Below, one piece after another: positions 25,998 to 35,298 of a stretch of 64,000 bases of DNA (positions are counted from its first letter, which is position 1; every line of letters starts with the position of its first letter). The position numbers and the translations under genes are program-made. The notes beneath the pieces are model-generated. The model did not search any database, was not told the DNA's origin, and was given only the letters and a program-made list of their open reading frames with translations. This DNA comes from Enterococcus xiangfangensis (GTDB lineage Bacteria; Bacillota; Bacilli; Lactobacillales; Enterococcaceae). The stretch is from NCBI RefSeq assembly GCF_005405365.1, contig NZ_BJDX01000002.1, positions 62,001 to 126,000 on the forward strand, in the 5' to 3' direction.

Positions 25998-27389
25998 ATG
26001 GTACCGGATAAACAAAGAACACTAATTTTTATCAATATTTTGATTAGCTGTATTGCATCTTCAATGCTGGCGACGGCTTTGACTACCGCCTTACCGACAA
26101 TGGTTACCGATTTTCATGTATCAGTAACAACCGGGCAATGGCTGACAAGCGGATATGCACTGGCGATGGGAATAATGATGCCGCTGACAGCTTTTTTAAT
26201 CGTTCGTTTTCCAACAAAGAAATTATATTTATTTGCAATTGGTTTATTTATTTTAGGTTTAATCGCCTGCGTTTTAGCCCCAAATTTTTCCGTTCTGATG
26301 CTCGGTCGGATATTACAAGCATGCGGAAATGGAATTCTGTCTTCAATGGCACAAGTAATTTTATTAACGATCTATCCTCTTGAAAAAAGAGGCAGCATTA
26401 TGGGCTGGTACGGCCTGTCCATCGGTGCCGCTCCAGTCATCGCTCCAACGATTGCCGGAATACTAGTAGATGTAAGCAGCTGGCGGATGATTTTTTACGC
26501 TGCAATCGTGATCATGGCAATCTCCCTTATTTTTTCCTTCCTAGTATTTGATGATGTCTTAGAAAATAGAAAACAAAAATTTGATAGTCTTTCTTTTGTT
26601 TTAAGTGGATTAGCTTATGGCGGAATCACGCTGGGGATTGGAACGATCGGTACTTATAGCTTGGTTTCTTATCAGACACTTTTGCCGCTGCTGATTGGTT
26701 TTGGCGCAATGATTATTTTTGCGAAACGACAATTTCATTTAGCAGAACCGTTTTTAGATTTGCGAGTATTGCAGTCGAATGTATTTGTGATCAGTTTGAT
26801 CGGCAGTATGTTATTGTATTTTCTGATGATGGGCTCATCGATTATTTTACCGCTATATGTCCAATCGATCGCCGGCTATTCAGCAACGATTTCTGGTTTA
26901 GTAACACTGCCTGGATCATTAGCCATGACGCTGATCAGTCCGTTCACTGGCAGATTCTATGATCGTTTCGGAATAAAAAAACTATTCATCATCGGCGCCA
27001 TCGCATTATTGTTTAGTAATTTTGGGATGGTATTGATTACGATGAAAACATCGATTCTCATCGTAGCAGGTTTGAATGTTCTTCGGAGTATTGCGATCGG
27101 CTGCTTGATGATGCCACTTGTGACTTGGGGCATGAGTGATATCAAACAATCTTTAACAGCACACGGGACTGCACTACTAACTTCTTTACGTACGATTGCC
27201 GGTGCGATTGGTTCAGCGGTCTTTGTCAGCATCATGACCGGTGTAACCAAACATTCGGCTCTTTCCTTTGGCAGCAATGCCCAAATTCATGGACTAAATG
27301 TTACCTTTATCTTTATGAGCTGTTCGGCTCTAGTTTTAGTCGCTTTTGCCTTTTTCTCAAAAACGACTGCCAAAGTTTCAGCCAATTAG
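25998..27389 (+). CDS. MFS multidrug exporter, DHA2 (EmrB/QacA) type
   Basis: 463 residues with about 14 hydrophobic segments. Visible are the DHA motif-C-like stretch (LSIGAAPVIAPTIAGILVD) in helix 5 and the motif LMLGRILQACGNG in helix 4. QWLTSGYALAMGIMMPLTAFL in helix 2 is typical for the DHA2 group such as LmrB or EmrB. It is expected to export drugs or toxic metabolites with proton antiport. Monocistronic with its own terminator; no regulator adjoins. The export substrate cannot be predicted. Confidence 0.9.
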   Translation: MVPDKQRTLIFINILISCIASSMLATALTTALPTMVTDFHVSVTTGQWLTSGYALAMGIMMPLTAFLIVRFPTKKLYLFAIGLFILGLIACVLAPNFSVLMLGRILQACGNGILSSMAQVILLTIYPLEKRGSIMGWYGLSIGAAPVIAPTIAGILVDVSSWRMIFYAAIVIMAISLIFSFLVFDDVLENRKQKFDSLSFVLSGLAYGGITLGIGTIGTYSLVSYQTLLPLLIGFGAMIIFAKRQFHLAEPFLDLRVLQSNVFVISLIGSMLLYFLMMGSSIILPLYVQSIAGYSATISGLVTLPGSLAMTLISPFTGRFYDRFGIKKLFIIGAIALLFSNFGMVLITMKTSILIVAGLNVLRSIAIGCLMMPLVTWGMSDIKQSLTAHGTALLTSLRTIAGAIGSAVFVSIMTGVTKHSALSFGSNAQIHGLNVTFIFMSCSALVLVAFAFFSKTTAKVSAN

Positions 27390-27395
27390 AACGAC

Positions 27396-27441
27396 AAAAA
27401 AACGTAAAAAAGCTGATCTTCGCGGCTTTTTTACGTTTTTT
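27396..27441. terminator. Terminator between MFS gene and ABC permease gene
   Basis: AAAAAACGTAAAAAAGC pairs with GCTTTTTTACGTTTTTT around a TGATCTTCGCG loop. It can work in both directions. Confidence 0.85.
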
Positions 27442-27481
27442 AACTTATCCAGTGAATAGTTTGGATACTGTCAGATATTTT

Positions 27482-28189
27482 TTATTTTGCTTCAATTCTT
27501 CTAAGCAACAGCCAGGATACTGCCACGATCACTGCTGAAAGGAAAAGCAGCATGGCTGAAGAGACGTACGGTGATATCCTTACACCTTCGTTCGTCTGAT
27601 AAATACCTGCGAACAATAACATGAATTTTTGTACAACTGCTTGAAAACCACTAAACCAGATACCCAATACTACGATCAACGGTGCTAACAGCGCCAATCC
27701 CAAAATTATCAAATACTTTATTTTTTTGCTGACACGATACAGTAAAAGCGACGTGAAGTGGAACAAACTGATCATGGCAAAAAACATTGCAAAATTCCAT
27801 AGAAATAATCCGCTGATGTCGTCAGAATATAACAGTGAGTACAACACGATATTGTCTGCAAACTCAAATGAAATCAGCGAGACGATTGCTGTAACTGATC
27901 CTAAAAACACACTCATCATCAATGTGGAAACAATGTTTGACAGATAATAGGTTTTACGTGAGATTCCATTGATGATTGAAAAAGTGAAGGCCTCCTTAAA
28001 CAATTCAAACCCAACAAACATCCCAAAAATAAACGCCGCTGCATCGATTGAGCCTACGGGACCCGGCACACCTTTGAGGACGATCCCTAACACTAAATTG
28101 ATGCTGAGGATCAACAACAAAATCCCTACTAAAATTTTAGAGGAATATAGATGGTATAAAATAAGATTCTTTAATCGTCTTTTATCTAT
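27482..28189 (-). CDS. ABC-2-type exporter membrane subunit, possible ATA start
   Basis: About 235 residues with six hydrophobic segments (SINLVLGIVLKG, AFIFGMFVGFELF, FLGSVTAIVSLIS, FLWNFAMFFAMIS, YLIILGLALLAPLIVVLG, AMLLFLSAVIVAVSWLLL). ISRKTYYLSN after helix 2 resembles ABC-2 permeases such as those of bacitracin-type exporters. It partners the ATPase whose gene overlaps it. An in-frame start with the right spacing from GGAGG would be ATA at 28189 (ATA-GAT-AAA-AGA-CGA, giving an expected cytosolic DKRRLKN end). The nearest standard start codons are TTG near 28120, which would cut the first helix. The start is uncertain. Confidence 0.7.
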   Translation of the reverse strand: MDKRRLKNLILYHLYSSKILVGILLLILSINLVLGIVLKGVPGPVGSIDAAAFIFGMFVGFELFKEAFTFSIINGISRKTYYLSNIVSTLMMSVFLGSVTAIVSLISFEFADNIVLYSLLYSDDISGLFLWNFAMFFAMISLFHFTSLLLYRVSKKIKYLIILGLALLAPLIVVLGIWFSGFQAVVQKFMLLFAGIYQTNEGVRISPYVSSAMLLFLSAVIVAVSWLLLRRIEAK

Positions 28190-28886
28190 GACTTGCCTCC
28201 TTCAAAATTTTCACATAGGCTTTATTCAAACTGTCTCCTTGAGCAATCTCTGCCAAACTTCCTTGTCTGAGGATCTTGCCTCGATTGATAATCAAAACCT
28301 CTTCTAAAACCGGCTCCACCTCATCGATTAAATGCGTACTGATCAGAATTAGATTTTTGTGCAGTTGATGGTATTCATTTAGTACTTCATAAAATAATTC
28401 ACGATACAAAGAATCGATCCCCAACACCGGCTCATCCAAGATCATAATCTTAGCGTTACTAGCCAATGATACGATGACTTTAAAGATCGTATAATAACCC
28501 GTTGACAGACTGTTTGTTTTCTTGTTTAAATCAAGATCAAACTTAGTTGCTAAACTCTTCGCATAGGCTATATCAAATCGAGCAAAGAAACGCGACTCCC
28601 AGACTAGCAGATCTTTCATCTTGATATCTTTGGGATAGCGATCTTTTTCCGTTACATAAAAAATTTCTCCTTGAACAAATTCATTTTCAGTCACATTTGC
28701 ACCGTCTAACAATACCTCGCCATCAGTTGGAAACGCACGGTTGGCAATGATTTTCATCATCGTTGTTTTACCAGCACCATTTGCACCTAAAATACCATAA
28801 ATTTTACCATCAGGAATCTCTAGAGTGATGTTATCCAGTGCCTTTTTGTCCTCATAAATTTTAGTCAAATTTTTTAACTGTAGCAT
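28182..28886 (-). CDS. ABC transporter ATPase (exporter type)
   Basis: 234 residues. Walker A GANGAGKTT (about residue 35), a Q-loop region EIFYVTEKDRYP, a degenerate signature SLSTGYYTIF in place of LSGGQ, Walker B IMILDEP, and H-loop STHLIDE. The divergent signature is typical of the small two-gene exporter group related to YtrB/YhcG. ATG at 28886 follows GAGGAAAAG. Its end overlaps the permease gene, which suggests a tightly coupled operon. The exported compound is unknown. Confidence 0.88.
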   Translation of the reverse strand: MLQLKNLTKIYEDKKALDNITLEIPDGKIYGILGANGAGKTTMMKIIANRAFPTDGEVLLDGANVTENEFVQGEIFYVTEKDRYPKDIKMKDLLVWESRFFARFDIAYAKSLATKFDLDLNKKTNSLSTGYYTIFKVIVSLASNAKIMILDEPVLGIDSLYRELFYEVLNEYHQLHKNLILISTHLIDEVEPVLEEVLIINRGKILRQGSLAEIAQGDSLNKAYVKILKEASHR

Positions 28887-29253
28887 CGGCTTTTCCTCAC
28901 AGTCTTTATTTATATAAAAAATTATACTATATATCCTTACTGAAAGATATTTTGTGCTATGGCGAAAAGGACAGGTTGATAAAAACAACAGCAGCAAATA
29001 ATTTCTCCATTAGATTTATAGGCGTTTTGACGAATAATTTTTTTGAAATAGACAAAAAAATCGCGCTTTACTCCGATTGCTTCAAAAACCAAAATCAACA
29101 GCTTAATACTTGTCTGACAGTCGCAGCTACGCTAAACTCAACAAAGGATTAATAGAAAGTTAGGTGTCCTCATGAGCAATAAAAAATAACGAATTATTGA
29201 TTTAAAAAAACTTAAAAATAAATAGCGATTCTATAACTATTAGGAGTATTCAT
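28887..29253. other. Divergent intergenic region
   Basis: 367 A/T-rich bases between the ABC ATPase and the MFS gene. A 66-codon frame (28952-29152) has no ribosome site or family resemblance and is not called. Promoters for both sides must lie here; none was clear enough to place. Confidence 0.5.
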
Positions 29254-30540
29254 ATGAAAAACCCTCAAACTTTTGACTTAAAAAATTGGCGTAAAAATTT
29301 TTATTTATTCTTAACTGGTCAATTTCTCTCTGGGATCACCAGCATGGTCGTTCAGTATTCGATCATCTGGTATTTGACCAAAGCAACTGGCTCCGCAACA
29401 ATCCTCAGTTTTGCAACATTACTTGGGATGATCCCCATGGTCGTCTTAAGCCCGTTTGTCGGTCCGCTGATTGATCGTTGGGACAAGAAAAAATTACTGA
29501 TCATCACTGATATCATCGTCGCAATTTTCGCAGTTTTTTTATCGATCGCTGGAACCATTTCACCTGAATTTCCACTTTGGCTAGTGTTTGTTTCATTATT
29601 TGTGCGATCTGTTGCCCAGACGTTTCAAATGCCCACGATCCAATCGATCTTACCAACGATGGTCCCAGAATCAGAGATCACTCGCGTCAATGGTCAGTTG
29701 GGTACCGTTCAATCGGCCAACTTTATTATTGCCCCTGCATTAGGTGCTTTCTTATTTTCGGTTGTCCCGATGAATATTTTGATTTTATTTGATGTTTTAG
29801 GTGTGATTCTTGGTGTTGGGATGTTGTTATTAGTGACTATTCCTCATGTTGTTTCTGAAGGAGAACAAGTCCATCTTTTGACTGATTCAAAATTTGGCTT
29901 ACAAAAACTTATTGAGAACAAAGGATTGTGGTACATCACGATTATCGGTGCAGTATTTACTTTGATCTTTATGCCTGCAGCCAGCCTGTATCCCTTGATG
30001 ACGATGGATTATTTTAACGGAACAGTCGGCCAAGCGGGCTTGATCGAAGTGATTTATTCAGTCGGAATGCTAGGCGGCGGCGCGATTATTGGAATCTTTG
30101 GCAAGTGGCAAGATCGGATGAAGCCGATTTTGGCCGCCTACGGATTGATTGGTATCACAATTGCCCTTAGCGGCTATCTACCTGGAAATAGTCGGGGATT
30201 TATTTTCTTTGTTGCCTTGAATGCTGTGGCTGGTTTTGCGACCCCATTTTTCAATACATTATTGATGGCGATGATTCAGCAAAGCTATGAGCCTAAATAT
30301 TTAGGTCGAATCCTCGGCGTTTTGAATTCTTTAATGAGTATTACCGGTCCGGTTGGTCTAATTTTTGCAGGGCCACTAGCTGACAAAATCGGGGTAGAAA
30401 AAATATTTATCATCGCCGGTATCGGAACATTGGTCTGCGGGATCGTCACCTTCTTGGTCCCAGCGACCCGTAATTATGACAAAGTTTTGCAAGAAAAACT
30501 AGCCATAAAAAAACAAACGGAAGAAGAAACAAGTAATTAA
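29254..30540 (+). CDS. MFS transporter, MefA/macrolide-efflux-like
   Basis: 428 residues, 12 predicted helices. The N-terminus KNWRKNFYLFLTGQFLSGITSMVVQYSIIWYLTKATGSAT and the loop GPLIDRWDKKKLLIITDI (motif A, helices 2-3) match the MFS_3/MefA-like exporters of Gram-positive bacteria. VRSVAQTFQMPTIQSILPTMVPESEITRVNGQ follows helix 4. It probably exports a drug or toxic compound. AGGAG lies upstream of the ATG; a terminator follows. True macrolide resistance is not implied by this level of resemblance. Confidence 0.88.
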   Translation: MKNPQTFDLKNWRKNFYLFLTGQFLSGITSMVVQYSIIWYLTKATGSATILSFATLLGMIPMVVLSPFVGPLIDRWDKKKLLIITDIIVAIFAVFLSIAGTISPEFPLWLVFVSLFVRSVAQTFQMPTIQSILPTMVPESEITRVNGQLGTVQSANFIIAPALGAFLFSVVPMNILILFDVLGVILGVGMLLLVTIPHVVSEGEQVHLLTDSKFGLQKLIENKGLWYITIIGAVFTLIFMPAASLYPLMTMDYFNGTVGQAGLIEVIYSVGMLGGGAIIGIFGKWQDRMKPILAAYGLIGITIALSGYLPGNSRGFIFFVALNAVAGFATPFFNTLLMAMIQQSYEPKYLGRILGVLNSLMSITGPVGLIFAGPLADKIGVEKIFIIAGIGTLVCGIVTFLVPATRNYDKVLQEKLAIKKQTEEETSN

Positions 30541-30581
30541 AAAAACCAGGAACAGATTTCCTCTGTTCCTGGTTTTTTTAA
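30538..30581 (+). terminator. Terminator of MFS gene
   Basis: AAAAACCAGGAACAGA pairs with TCTGTTCCTGGTTTTT and ends in TTTTTTT on the + strand. Confidence 0.85.
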
Positions 30582-30628
30582 TGGCTGAATGGTTGTTTTA
30601 CAAAATCAATCTCTGTTTTAGCTTTTAT

Positions 30629-31024
30629 TTATAGACTCTTATTTTCTGAATTTACTTGTACAGGTTTACGCTCTCTCAAATACCAGCTTAACCCTACAAC
30701 TAAACTGATATAAACAGTTGCCAAAATAATTCGAACTACCGTTGAAGACACCAATATTCCTGAAAGTAAAAATACTAATCCCATCATGATAAACATCCGC
30801 TGTTTCTCTTTTTTGGTCATTCTTTTTTCTAAAAATGGTGTGACATATTTTTGATACGCTTTTAATTGCGTTAATTTGTCGTAAAGTTTTTTAGAACTGC
30901 GCATCCAAAAGAAACCGGTCAATAAGTAAAATCCTGTCGTCGGTAAGACTGGCAGAAAAATCCCAGCAGTTCCAATAGCAAACGTCACTGCACCCAACAC
31001 AATATAAATGTATTTTTTTATCAT
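30629..31024 (-). CDS. DUF454 family (YbaN-like) inner-membrane protein
   Basis: 131 residues: one N-terminal helix pair with GTAGIFLPVLPTTGFYLLTGFFWMRSSKKLYDKL, the hallmark of DUF454, then a basic loop (EKRMTKKEKQR) and two more helices. The function of the family is not established. Monocistronic; ATG with GAGGG upstream. Confidence 0.85.
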   Translation of the reverse strand: MIKKYIYIVLGAVTFAIGTAGIFLPVLPTTGFYLLTGFFWMRSSKKLYDKLTQLKAYQKYVTPFLEKRMTKKEKQRMFIMMGLVFLLSGILVSSTVVRIILATVYISLVVGLSWYLRERKPVQVNSENKSL

Positions 31025-31676
31025 TTAACAATCCCTCATTTTTTCACTTTACCGCATTATAGCGTAAATGCTTGCTAAAATCATCCATATTACAACATTT
31101 TTGTCTTCTATTTATTAATTTTTTTATATACTCGGCGCTGTTCTTTTAATTGACCGCTTAAAACTGTTTCAGCGATCATAAAAAGAGTAACTGATTTTTT
31201 ATGCCTACTGATTCTGCACTTTATTTCGTACGAAATCGTCTTTTTCTGTTTGGAAGAAACGAGGTTGATCGTCTTTTCTTCACTAGAACAGTTCCCCGTC
31301 ATCTACTCAAAGCGACTTACTTGCTCACCATTTATCAAATGATGACCCTGCCAAAAATTCCACCAATCCGCACATATTTGAATTTTCAAAACAACTGTTT
31401 CTAGTAACTAGTGATTTTTTTTGCAATTTGTCAGAAAAAAATTTTTTAACTTTTTTTATTTATTCTCAAATAAAGTTGTCTCTGAAAGCTGCTCCCATGA
31501 TTTGCCCGATTCTGTTCACTATTGAAAAAAGTTTACCGTTTTTGATTCTGTTTGTGATTTCATATACAATTGTTGATTCTTCAAGTTTTCACATTTCTTA
31601 CAAAAAATACTATATATTGTGTAAAACATTTTTGATGATACAATATATAGTGTCATATACAGAAAGGAGTAGTTAA
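31025..31676. other. Non-coding stretch upstream of the nrd operon
   Basis: 650 A/T-rich bases. Three frames of 64-82 codons lack ribosome sites and look random. The clear content is the pair of NrdR boxes at 31607-31653 and the operon promoter just upstream of nrdI. Confidence 0.6.
31607..31653 (+). promoter_or_regulatory. Two NrdR boxes at the nrd promoter
   Basis: ATACTATATATTGTGT (31607-31622) and ATACAATATATAGTGT (31638-31653) both fit the NrdR consensus (roughly ACA-C-ATAT---GTGT). Their starts are 31 bp apart, three helical turns, the spacing usual for NrdR pairs. TTGATG (31632) with a downstream TATAC (about 31656) is the likely promoter, so NrdR would repress by covering it when dATP is plentiful. 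Confidence 0.85.
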
Positions 31677-32165
31677 ATGCTAAATTCAATAAATATTTTA
31701 TATATCAGTCTGACTGGCAACACAAAAGATTTCATCCGACAGCTTGAGGACTATTACAAGGAAAAAAAAATCAAGATTCACGCTAAAAATGTCAAAGAAA
31801 TCGTGAAAACCAAACAACCTTACGAAAAGTTGAGCGACCCTTTCGTTACCTTTCTTCCCTCTTTTTTAGAAGGCGGTAACGGGATAGAAAATGGTTACCA
31901 AGAAATTTTGACTACCCCGCTAAGAGATTATTTGACTTTTTCAGACAACTATCAAAAGTGTTATGGCATCATTGGCAGCGGCAATCGAAATTTTAATAAG
32001 CAGTTTGCATTGACTGCCCATCAATATGCCGACCATTTTGGTTTTCCTTACCTTGATGAGTTCGAATTACGGGGCACAGCAGCAGACATCAAACGAATCG
32101 GCGACAAGCTGATTGAGCTGCAGATTAAAGCCAGAAAGAAGGAACAACATGACAGAAATCGATAA
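31677..32165 (+). CDS. nrdI: NrdI flavodoxin-like ribonucleotide reductase activator
   Basis: 162 residues. The FMN phosphate-binding loop ISLTGNTKDF (about residues 11-20) and the GIIGSGNRNFNKQFALTAHQYA segment mark NrdI, which supplies oxidant to load the Mn(III)2-tyrosyl radical cofactor of class Ib NrdF. It is the first gene after the NrdR boxes and overlaps nrdE by 17 bases. No nrdH glutaredoxin-like gene is present in this operon. Confidence 0.92.
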   Translation: MLNSINILYISLTGNTKDFIRQLEDYYKEKKIKIHAKNVKEIVKTKQPYEKLSDPFVTFLPSFLEGGNGIENGYQEILTTPLRDYLTFSDNYQKCYGIIGSGNRNFNKQFALTAHQYADHFGFPYLDEFELRGTAADIKRIGDKLIELQIKARKKEQHDRNR

Positions 32166-34311
32166 TACTAAAACTTATTTTTATCTAAATAATCTCTTGA
32201 ATATTCCTGTAAAGGGAAAAATCCCGCTGCAATACGATCAAGAAGCACTGAACGCTTATTTCAAAGAAACGGTGATCCCAAATACACTGACCTTTGATTC
32301 GCTAAGTGAGAAGCTGACCTTTTTAATTGACCGCGACTATATCGATCCAAAAGTAATAGCTCTTTACTCGCCGAATTTTTTAGCGCAACTTTATCAACAA
32401 CTGGAAAACAGTTCGTTTCAATTTCGCAGTTTCATGGGTGCTTATAAATTTTATACCCAATATGCGATGAAAACCGATGATCAGCAACAATTTTTAGAAA
32501 ATTTTGTCGACCGCGTCTTTTTCAACGCGTTATATCTCGGCAACGGCGAGCAACAACTTGCTTCCATGATTGCTGAGGAGTTGATCAGCCAGCGCTATCA
32601 ACCAGCGACACCAACCTTTCTAAATGCGGGTAAAAAACGTCGGGGAGAATTTGTTTCTTGTTTTTTGATCGATATCAGCGACTCGATGTTGTCGATTGGT
32701 CGAGCATTGAACTCGGCATTGCAATTGTCTCGGATCGGCGGCGGGGTTGGGGTAAATCTATCCAATCTTCGCGGTGCCGGGGATCCGATCAAAAAAATCG
32801 CTAACGCTTCTTCGGGAGTCATTCCAGTTATGAAATTATTGGAAGATGCCTTCAGCTATTCTAATCAACTAGGCCAGCGAAATGGTGCCGGTGTGACTTA
32901 TTTAAATGTCTTTCATCCCGATATTCTAGCTTTCTTAGCGACTAAAAAAGAAAATGCCGATGAAAAGATCCGAGTAAAAACACTTTCATTAGGGCTAGTG
33001 GTCCCTGATAAATATTATGAACTGCTAAAAACAAATCAGCCGATGGCACTCTTTAGTCCCTATGATGTTGAGCGCGTTTATCACAAACCCTTTAGTTATC
33101 TTGATATCACGAAAGAATATGATCGACTGGTGGCAAATCCTGAGATCAGAAAAGTGTATATCAATGCTCGAGAACTTGAGCAGGAGATCTCACGCCTGCA
33201 GCAAGAATCCGGTTATCCGTATATTTTAAATATCGATACTGCAAACAACACCAATCCGGTAGCAGGGACGATCATCATGAGCAATCTTTGCAGCGAGATC
33301 TTGCAACCGCAAGAACCTTCTAGCTTAACGGAGGATCTTTCCTACGAAACGATTGGAACAGATATTTCTTGCAATTTAGGCTCTGCCAATATCGTAAATC
33401 TAATCCAATCACCTGATTTCGGGCAGTCGATCGAAGTAGCGGTTCGGGCGTTGACCACGGTTACTGATCATACAGCGATCAATCAAGTGCCAAGTATCAA
33501 AAAGGGAAATGACCTGTACCATACGATCGGCTTAGGAGCGATGGGTCTGCATACGGCATTAGCTAAAAATAAAATTGACTATGGTTCATCGGAAGCTTTA
33601 GAGTTTACCGAAGCCTTTTTCATTGCGTTAAACTATTACTCCCTCGTAGCAAGTAATAAAATCGCCCAAGAGCGGCAAACGGTTTTTCATGCGTTTGAAA
33701 AATCAACCTATGCGGATGGCAGTTATTTCGACTCCTATTTGTCCGAAACATTTACTTTACACAGTCCCAAAAATCAAGCGATTTTTGCTGCGATCCATCT
33801 TCCTTCGATTGCGGATTGGAAAGCACTAAAATCAGCGATTGCAGAACACGGATTGTACCATCGCAACCGGCTGGCTGTCGCGCCCAACGGCTCAATTTCT
33901 TATATCAATGAGACGAGCGCATCGCTCCATCCGATCACACAATTAGTTGAACAGCGGCAAGAAAACAAAGTGGGTTCGATCTTTTATCCTGCCCCATTTT
34001 TAAGCAATGAGACGCTGCCTTACTACACACCGGCTTATGATATGGATCAACGCAAAATCATCGATACTTATGCAGTCGCTCAAAAACATATCGATCAAGG
34101 TATGAGTTTGACCTTATTTATGCGTTCCGTCTTACCAGAGGGCTTATATGAATGGAAAAAACCTGGCAATGAACTTATGACGACGCGTGATTTGAATCGG
34201 CTGCGAAATTATGCTTGGACGAAAGGAATCAAATCCCTTTATTATGTCCGGACCTTTACCGAAGACGACGAAATTCATACAGTAAATGAATGTGAGTCTT
34301 GCATGATCTAA
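32149..34311 (+). CDS. nrdE: Class Ib ribonucleoside-diphosphate reductase alpha subunit, NrdE
   Basis: 720 residues reducing ribonucleotides to deoxyribonucleotides with radical chemistry. Active-site cysteines are present: Cys171 (GEFVSCF), thiyl Cys381 (MSNLCSEI, with Glu383), and Cys408 (DISCNLGSAN). The radical-transfer Tyr pair is LYYVR near the C-terminus, and the redox tail ends ECESCMI. There is no N-terminal ATP cone, as expected for NrdE. The start is ATG at 32149 with AAGGA upstream, inside the nrdI end. All catalytic parts look intact. Confidence 0.96.
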   Translation: MTEIDNTKTYFYLNNLLNIPVKGKIPLQYDQEALNAYFKETVIPNTLTFDSLSEKLTFLIDRDYIDPKVIALYSPNFLAQLYQQLENSSFQFRSFMGAYKFYTQYAMKTDDQQQFLENFVDRVFFNALYLGNGEQQLASMIAEELISQRYQPATPTFLNAGKKRRGEFVSCFLIDISDSMLSIGRALNSALQLSRIGGGVGVNLSNLRGAGDPIKKIANASSGVIPVMKLLEDAFSYSNQLGQRNGAGVTYLNVFHPDILAFLATKKENADEKIRVKTLSLGLVVPDKYYELLKTNQPMALFSPYDVERVYHKPFSYLDITKEYDRLVANPEIRKVYINARELEQEISRLQQESGYPYILNIDTANNTNPVAGTIIMSNLCSEILQPQEPSSLTEDLSYETIGTDISCNLGSANIVNLIQSPDFGQSIEVAVRALTTVTDHTAINQVPSIKKGNDLYHTIGLGAMGLHTALAKNKIDYGSSEALEFTEAFFIALNYYSLVASNKIAQERQTVFHAFEKSTYADGSYFDSYLSETFTLHSPKNQAIFAAIHLPSIADWKALKSAIAEHGLYHRNRLAVAPNGSISYINETSASLHPITQLVEQRQENKVGSIFYPAPFLSNETLPYYTPAYDMDQRKIIDTYAVAQKHIDQGMSLTLFMRSVLPEGLYEWKKPGNELMTTRDLNRLRNYAWTKGIKSLYYVRTFTEDDEIHTVNECESCMI

Positions 34312-34339
34312 ATTTTAGAACCAGCTTGGAGGAAATGAA

Positions 34340-35272
34340 ATGAGCTTTTTATATTATAAAGCGATAAATTGGAATGAAACGCACGATACCCTCGATCAAT
34401 ATACTTGGGAAAAACTAACAAATAATTTCTGGCTGGATATTCGCGTGCCGGTGCAAGAAGATCGGCAATTTTGGGAAACACTTTCTGGGGAAAGTCAAGC
34501 AAGGATCGGCAAGCTTTTAGCCAGCGCCTCTTTAAATACTGCTCTTCAATCAGAAATTGGTGCAGCCAGCTTGAGAACGGGGATTCAAACGCAGCAAGAA
34601 GAAGCGGTCTTAAATGTTACTACTTTTATGGAATCTGTTCACACTAAAGCGGTCACCACGATTTATCGTGCCTTGATCTCGTCAGAACAAGCCGCCAACT
34701 TTTATAAATTTGCGGATGATCAGCCGCTTTTAGCGCAAAAACTCGCTCCTTTTGAACGGATCTTTGCTGCCGGTGATGACCTCCAGAAAAAAGCCGCATT
34801 TATTTTTCTAGAGACCGCGCTGACTTTTGGTCACTATGCGCCTATTTTAATGGAAGCACAGCTACCTCAAACAAATCAAATGATCCAAAATATGTTGCAA
34901 GGAAGTGCGATTTTTACTGCTTATCTTGGATATAAATTCCAACAAGCTTTCAAAGAACTTCCCACAGAGGCAAAAACTGAATTCACAACTTGGCTTGAAG
35001 ATTTCACCGCGAATGCTATGTTGACGGAAACACAATTTTTTGAAGCTGAACTTGGGGAAGCTGCTGCAAGCTCAACAAATATCATGGCATACGGCGCAAA
35101 CTACGCGCTTGATTCATTGGGCTTCAAACGTCAGTTTTCAGAAGAGTTGCCGATACAAATTAAACAATATCTTGCTGGCTTATTGATTACTACTGAACAA
35201 CTGGCACAACAAGCCCAAACTATCCAAAGCAGTCAGTTGGAGACGATGGCAAATGATGATTATGATTTCTAA
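34340..35272 (+). CDS. Degenerate NrdF paralogue lacking radical Tyr and three metal ligands
   Basis: 310 residues, alignable end to end with the NrdF encoded next. The six metal ligands and the radical tyrosine of class Ib NrdF compare as follows: Asp becomes Asn66 (SLNTALQ), Glu98 and His101 kept (MESVH), Tyr becomes Val105 (HTKAV), Glu158 kept (FLETA), Glu becomes Ser189 and His becomes Phe192 (LQGSAIFTAYLG). So it cannot hold the normal di-manganese or di-iron tyrosyl cofactor. It keeps the acidic C-terminal tail DDYDF, which in R2 proteins docks to the alpha subunit. GGAGG precedes the ATG. It could be a heterodimer partner or regulator, by analogy with yeast Rnr4. It is not the metal-free class Ie type, which retains the tyrosine. 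Confidence 0.85.
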   Translation: MSFLYYKAINWNETHDTLDQYTWEKLTNNFWLDIRVPVQEDRQFWETLSGESQARIGKLLASASLNTALQSEIGAASLRTGIQTQQEEAVLNVTTFMESVHTKAVTTIYRALISSEQAANFYKFADDQPLLAQKLAPFERIFAAGDDLQKKAAFIFLETALTFGHYAPILMEAQLPQTNQMIQNMLQGSAIFTAYLGYKFQQAFKELPTEAKTEFTTWLEDFTANAMLTETQFFEAELGEAAASSTNIMAYGANYALDSLGFKRQFSEELPIQIKQYLAGLLITTEQLAQQAQTIQSSQLETMANDDYDF

Positions 35273-35298
35273 TGAAACAAGTACTGGAGGATGGAATA

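Noticed and set aside
28952-29152. 66-codon frame between ABC and MFS genes
   Set aside because: No ribosome site or family; lies over the divergent promoter region.
29254-30540. Confident mef macrolide-resistance gene
   Set aside because: Only family-level resemblance is visible; no basis to claim resistance.
31108-31676. Three short frames upstream of nrdI
   Set aside because: No ribosome sites, atypical composition, and overlap with NrdR boxes; probably chance.
34340-35272. Class Ie (metal-free, DOPA radical) NrdF
   Set aside because: That class keeps the tyrosine that becomes DOPA and has other ligand substitutions; here the tyrosine is Val.
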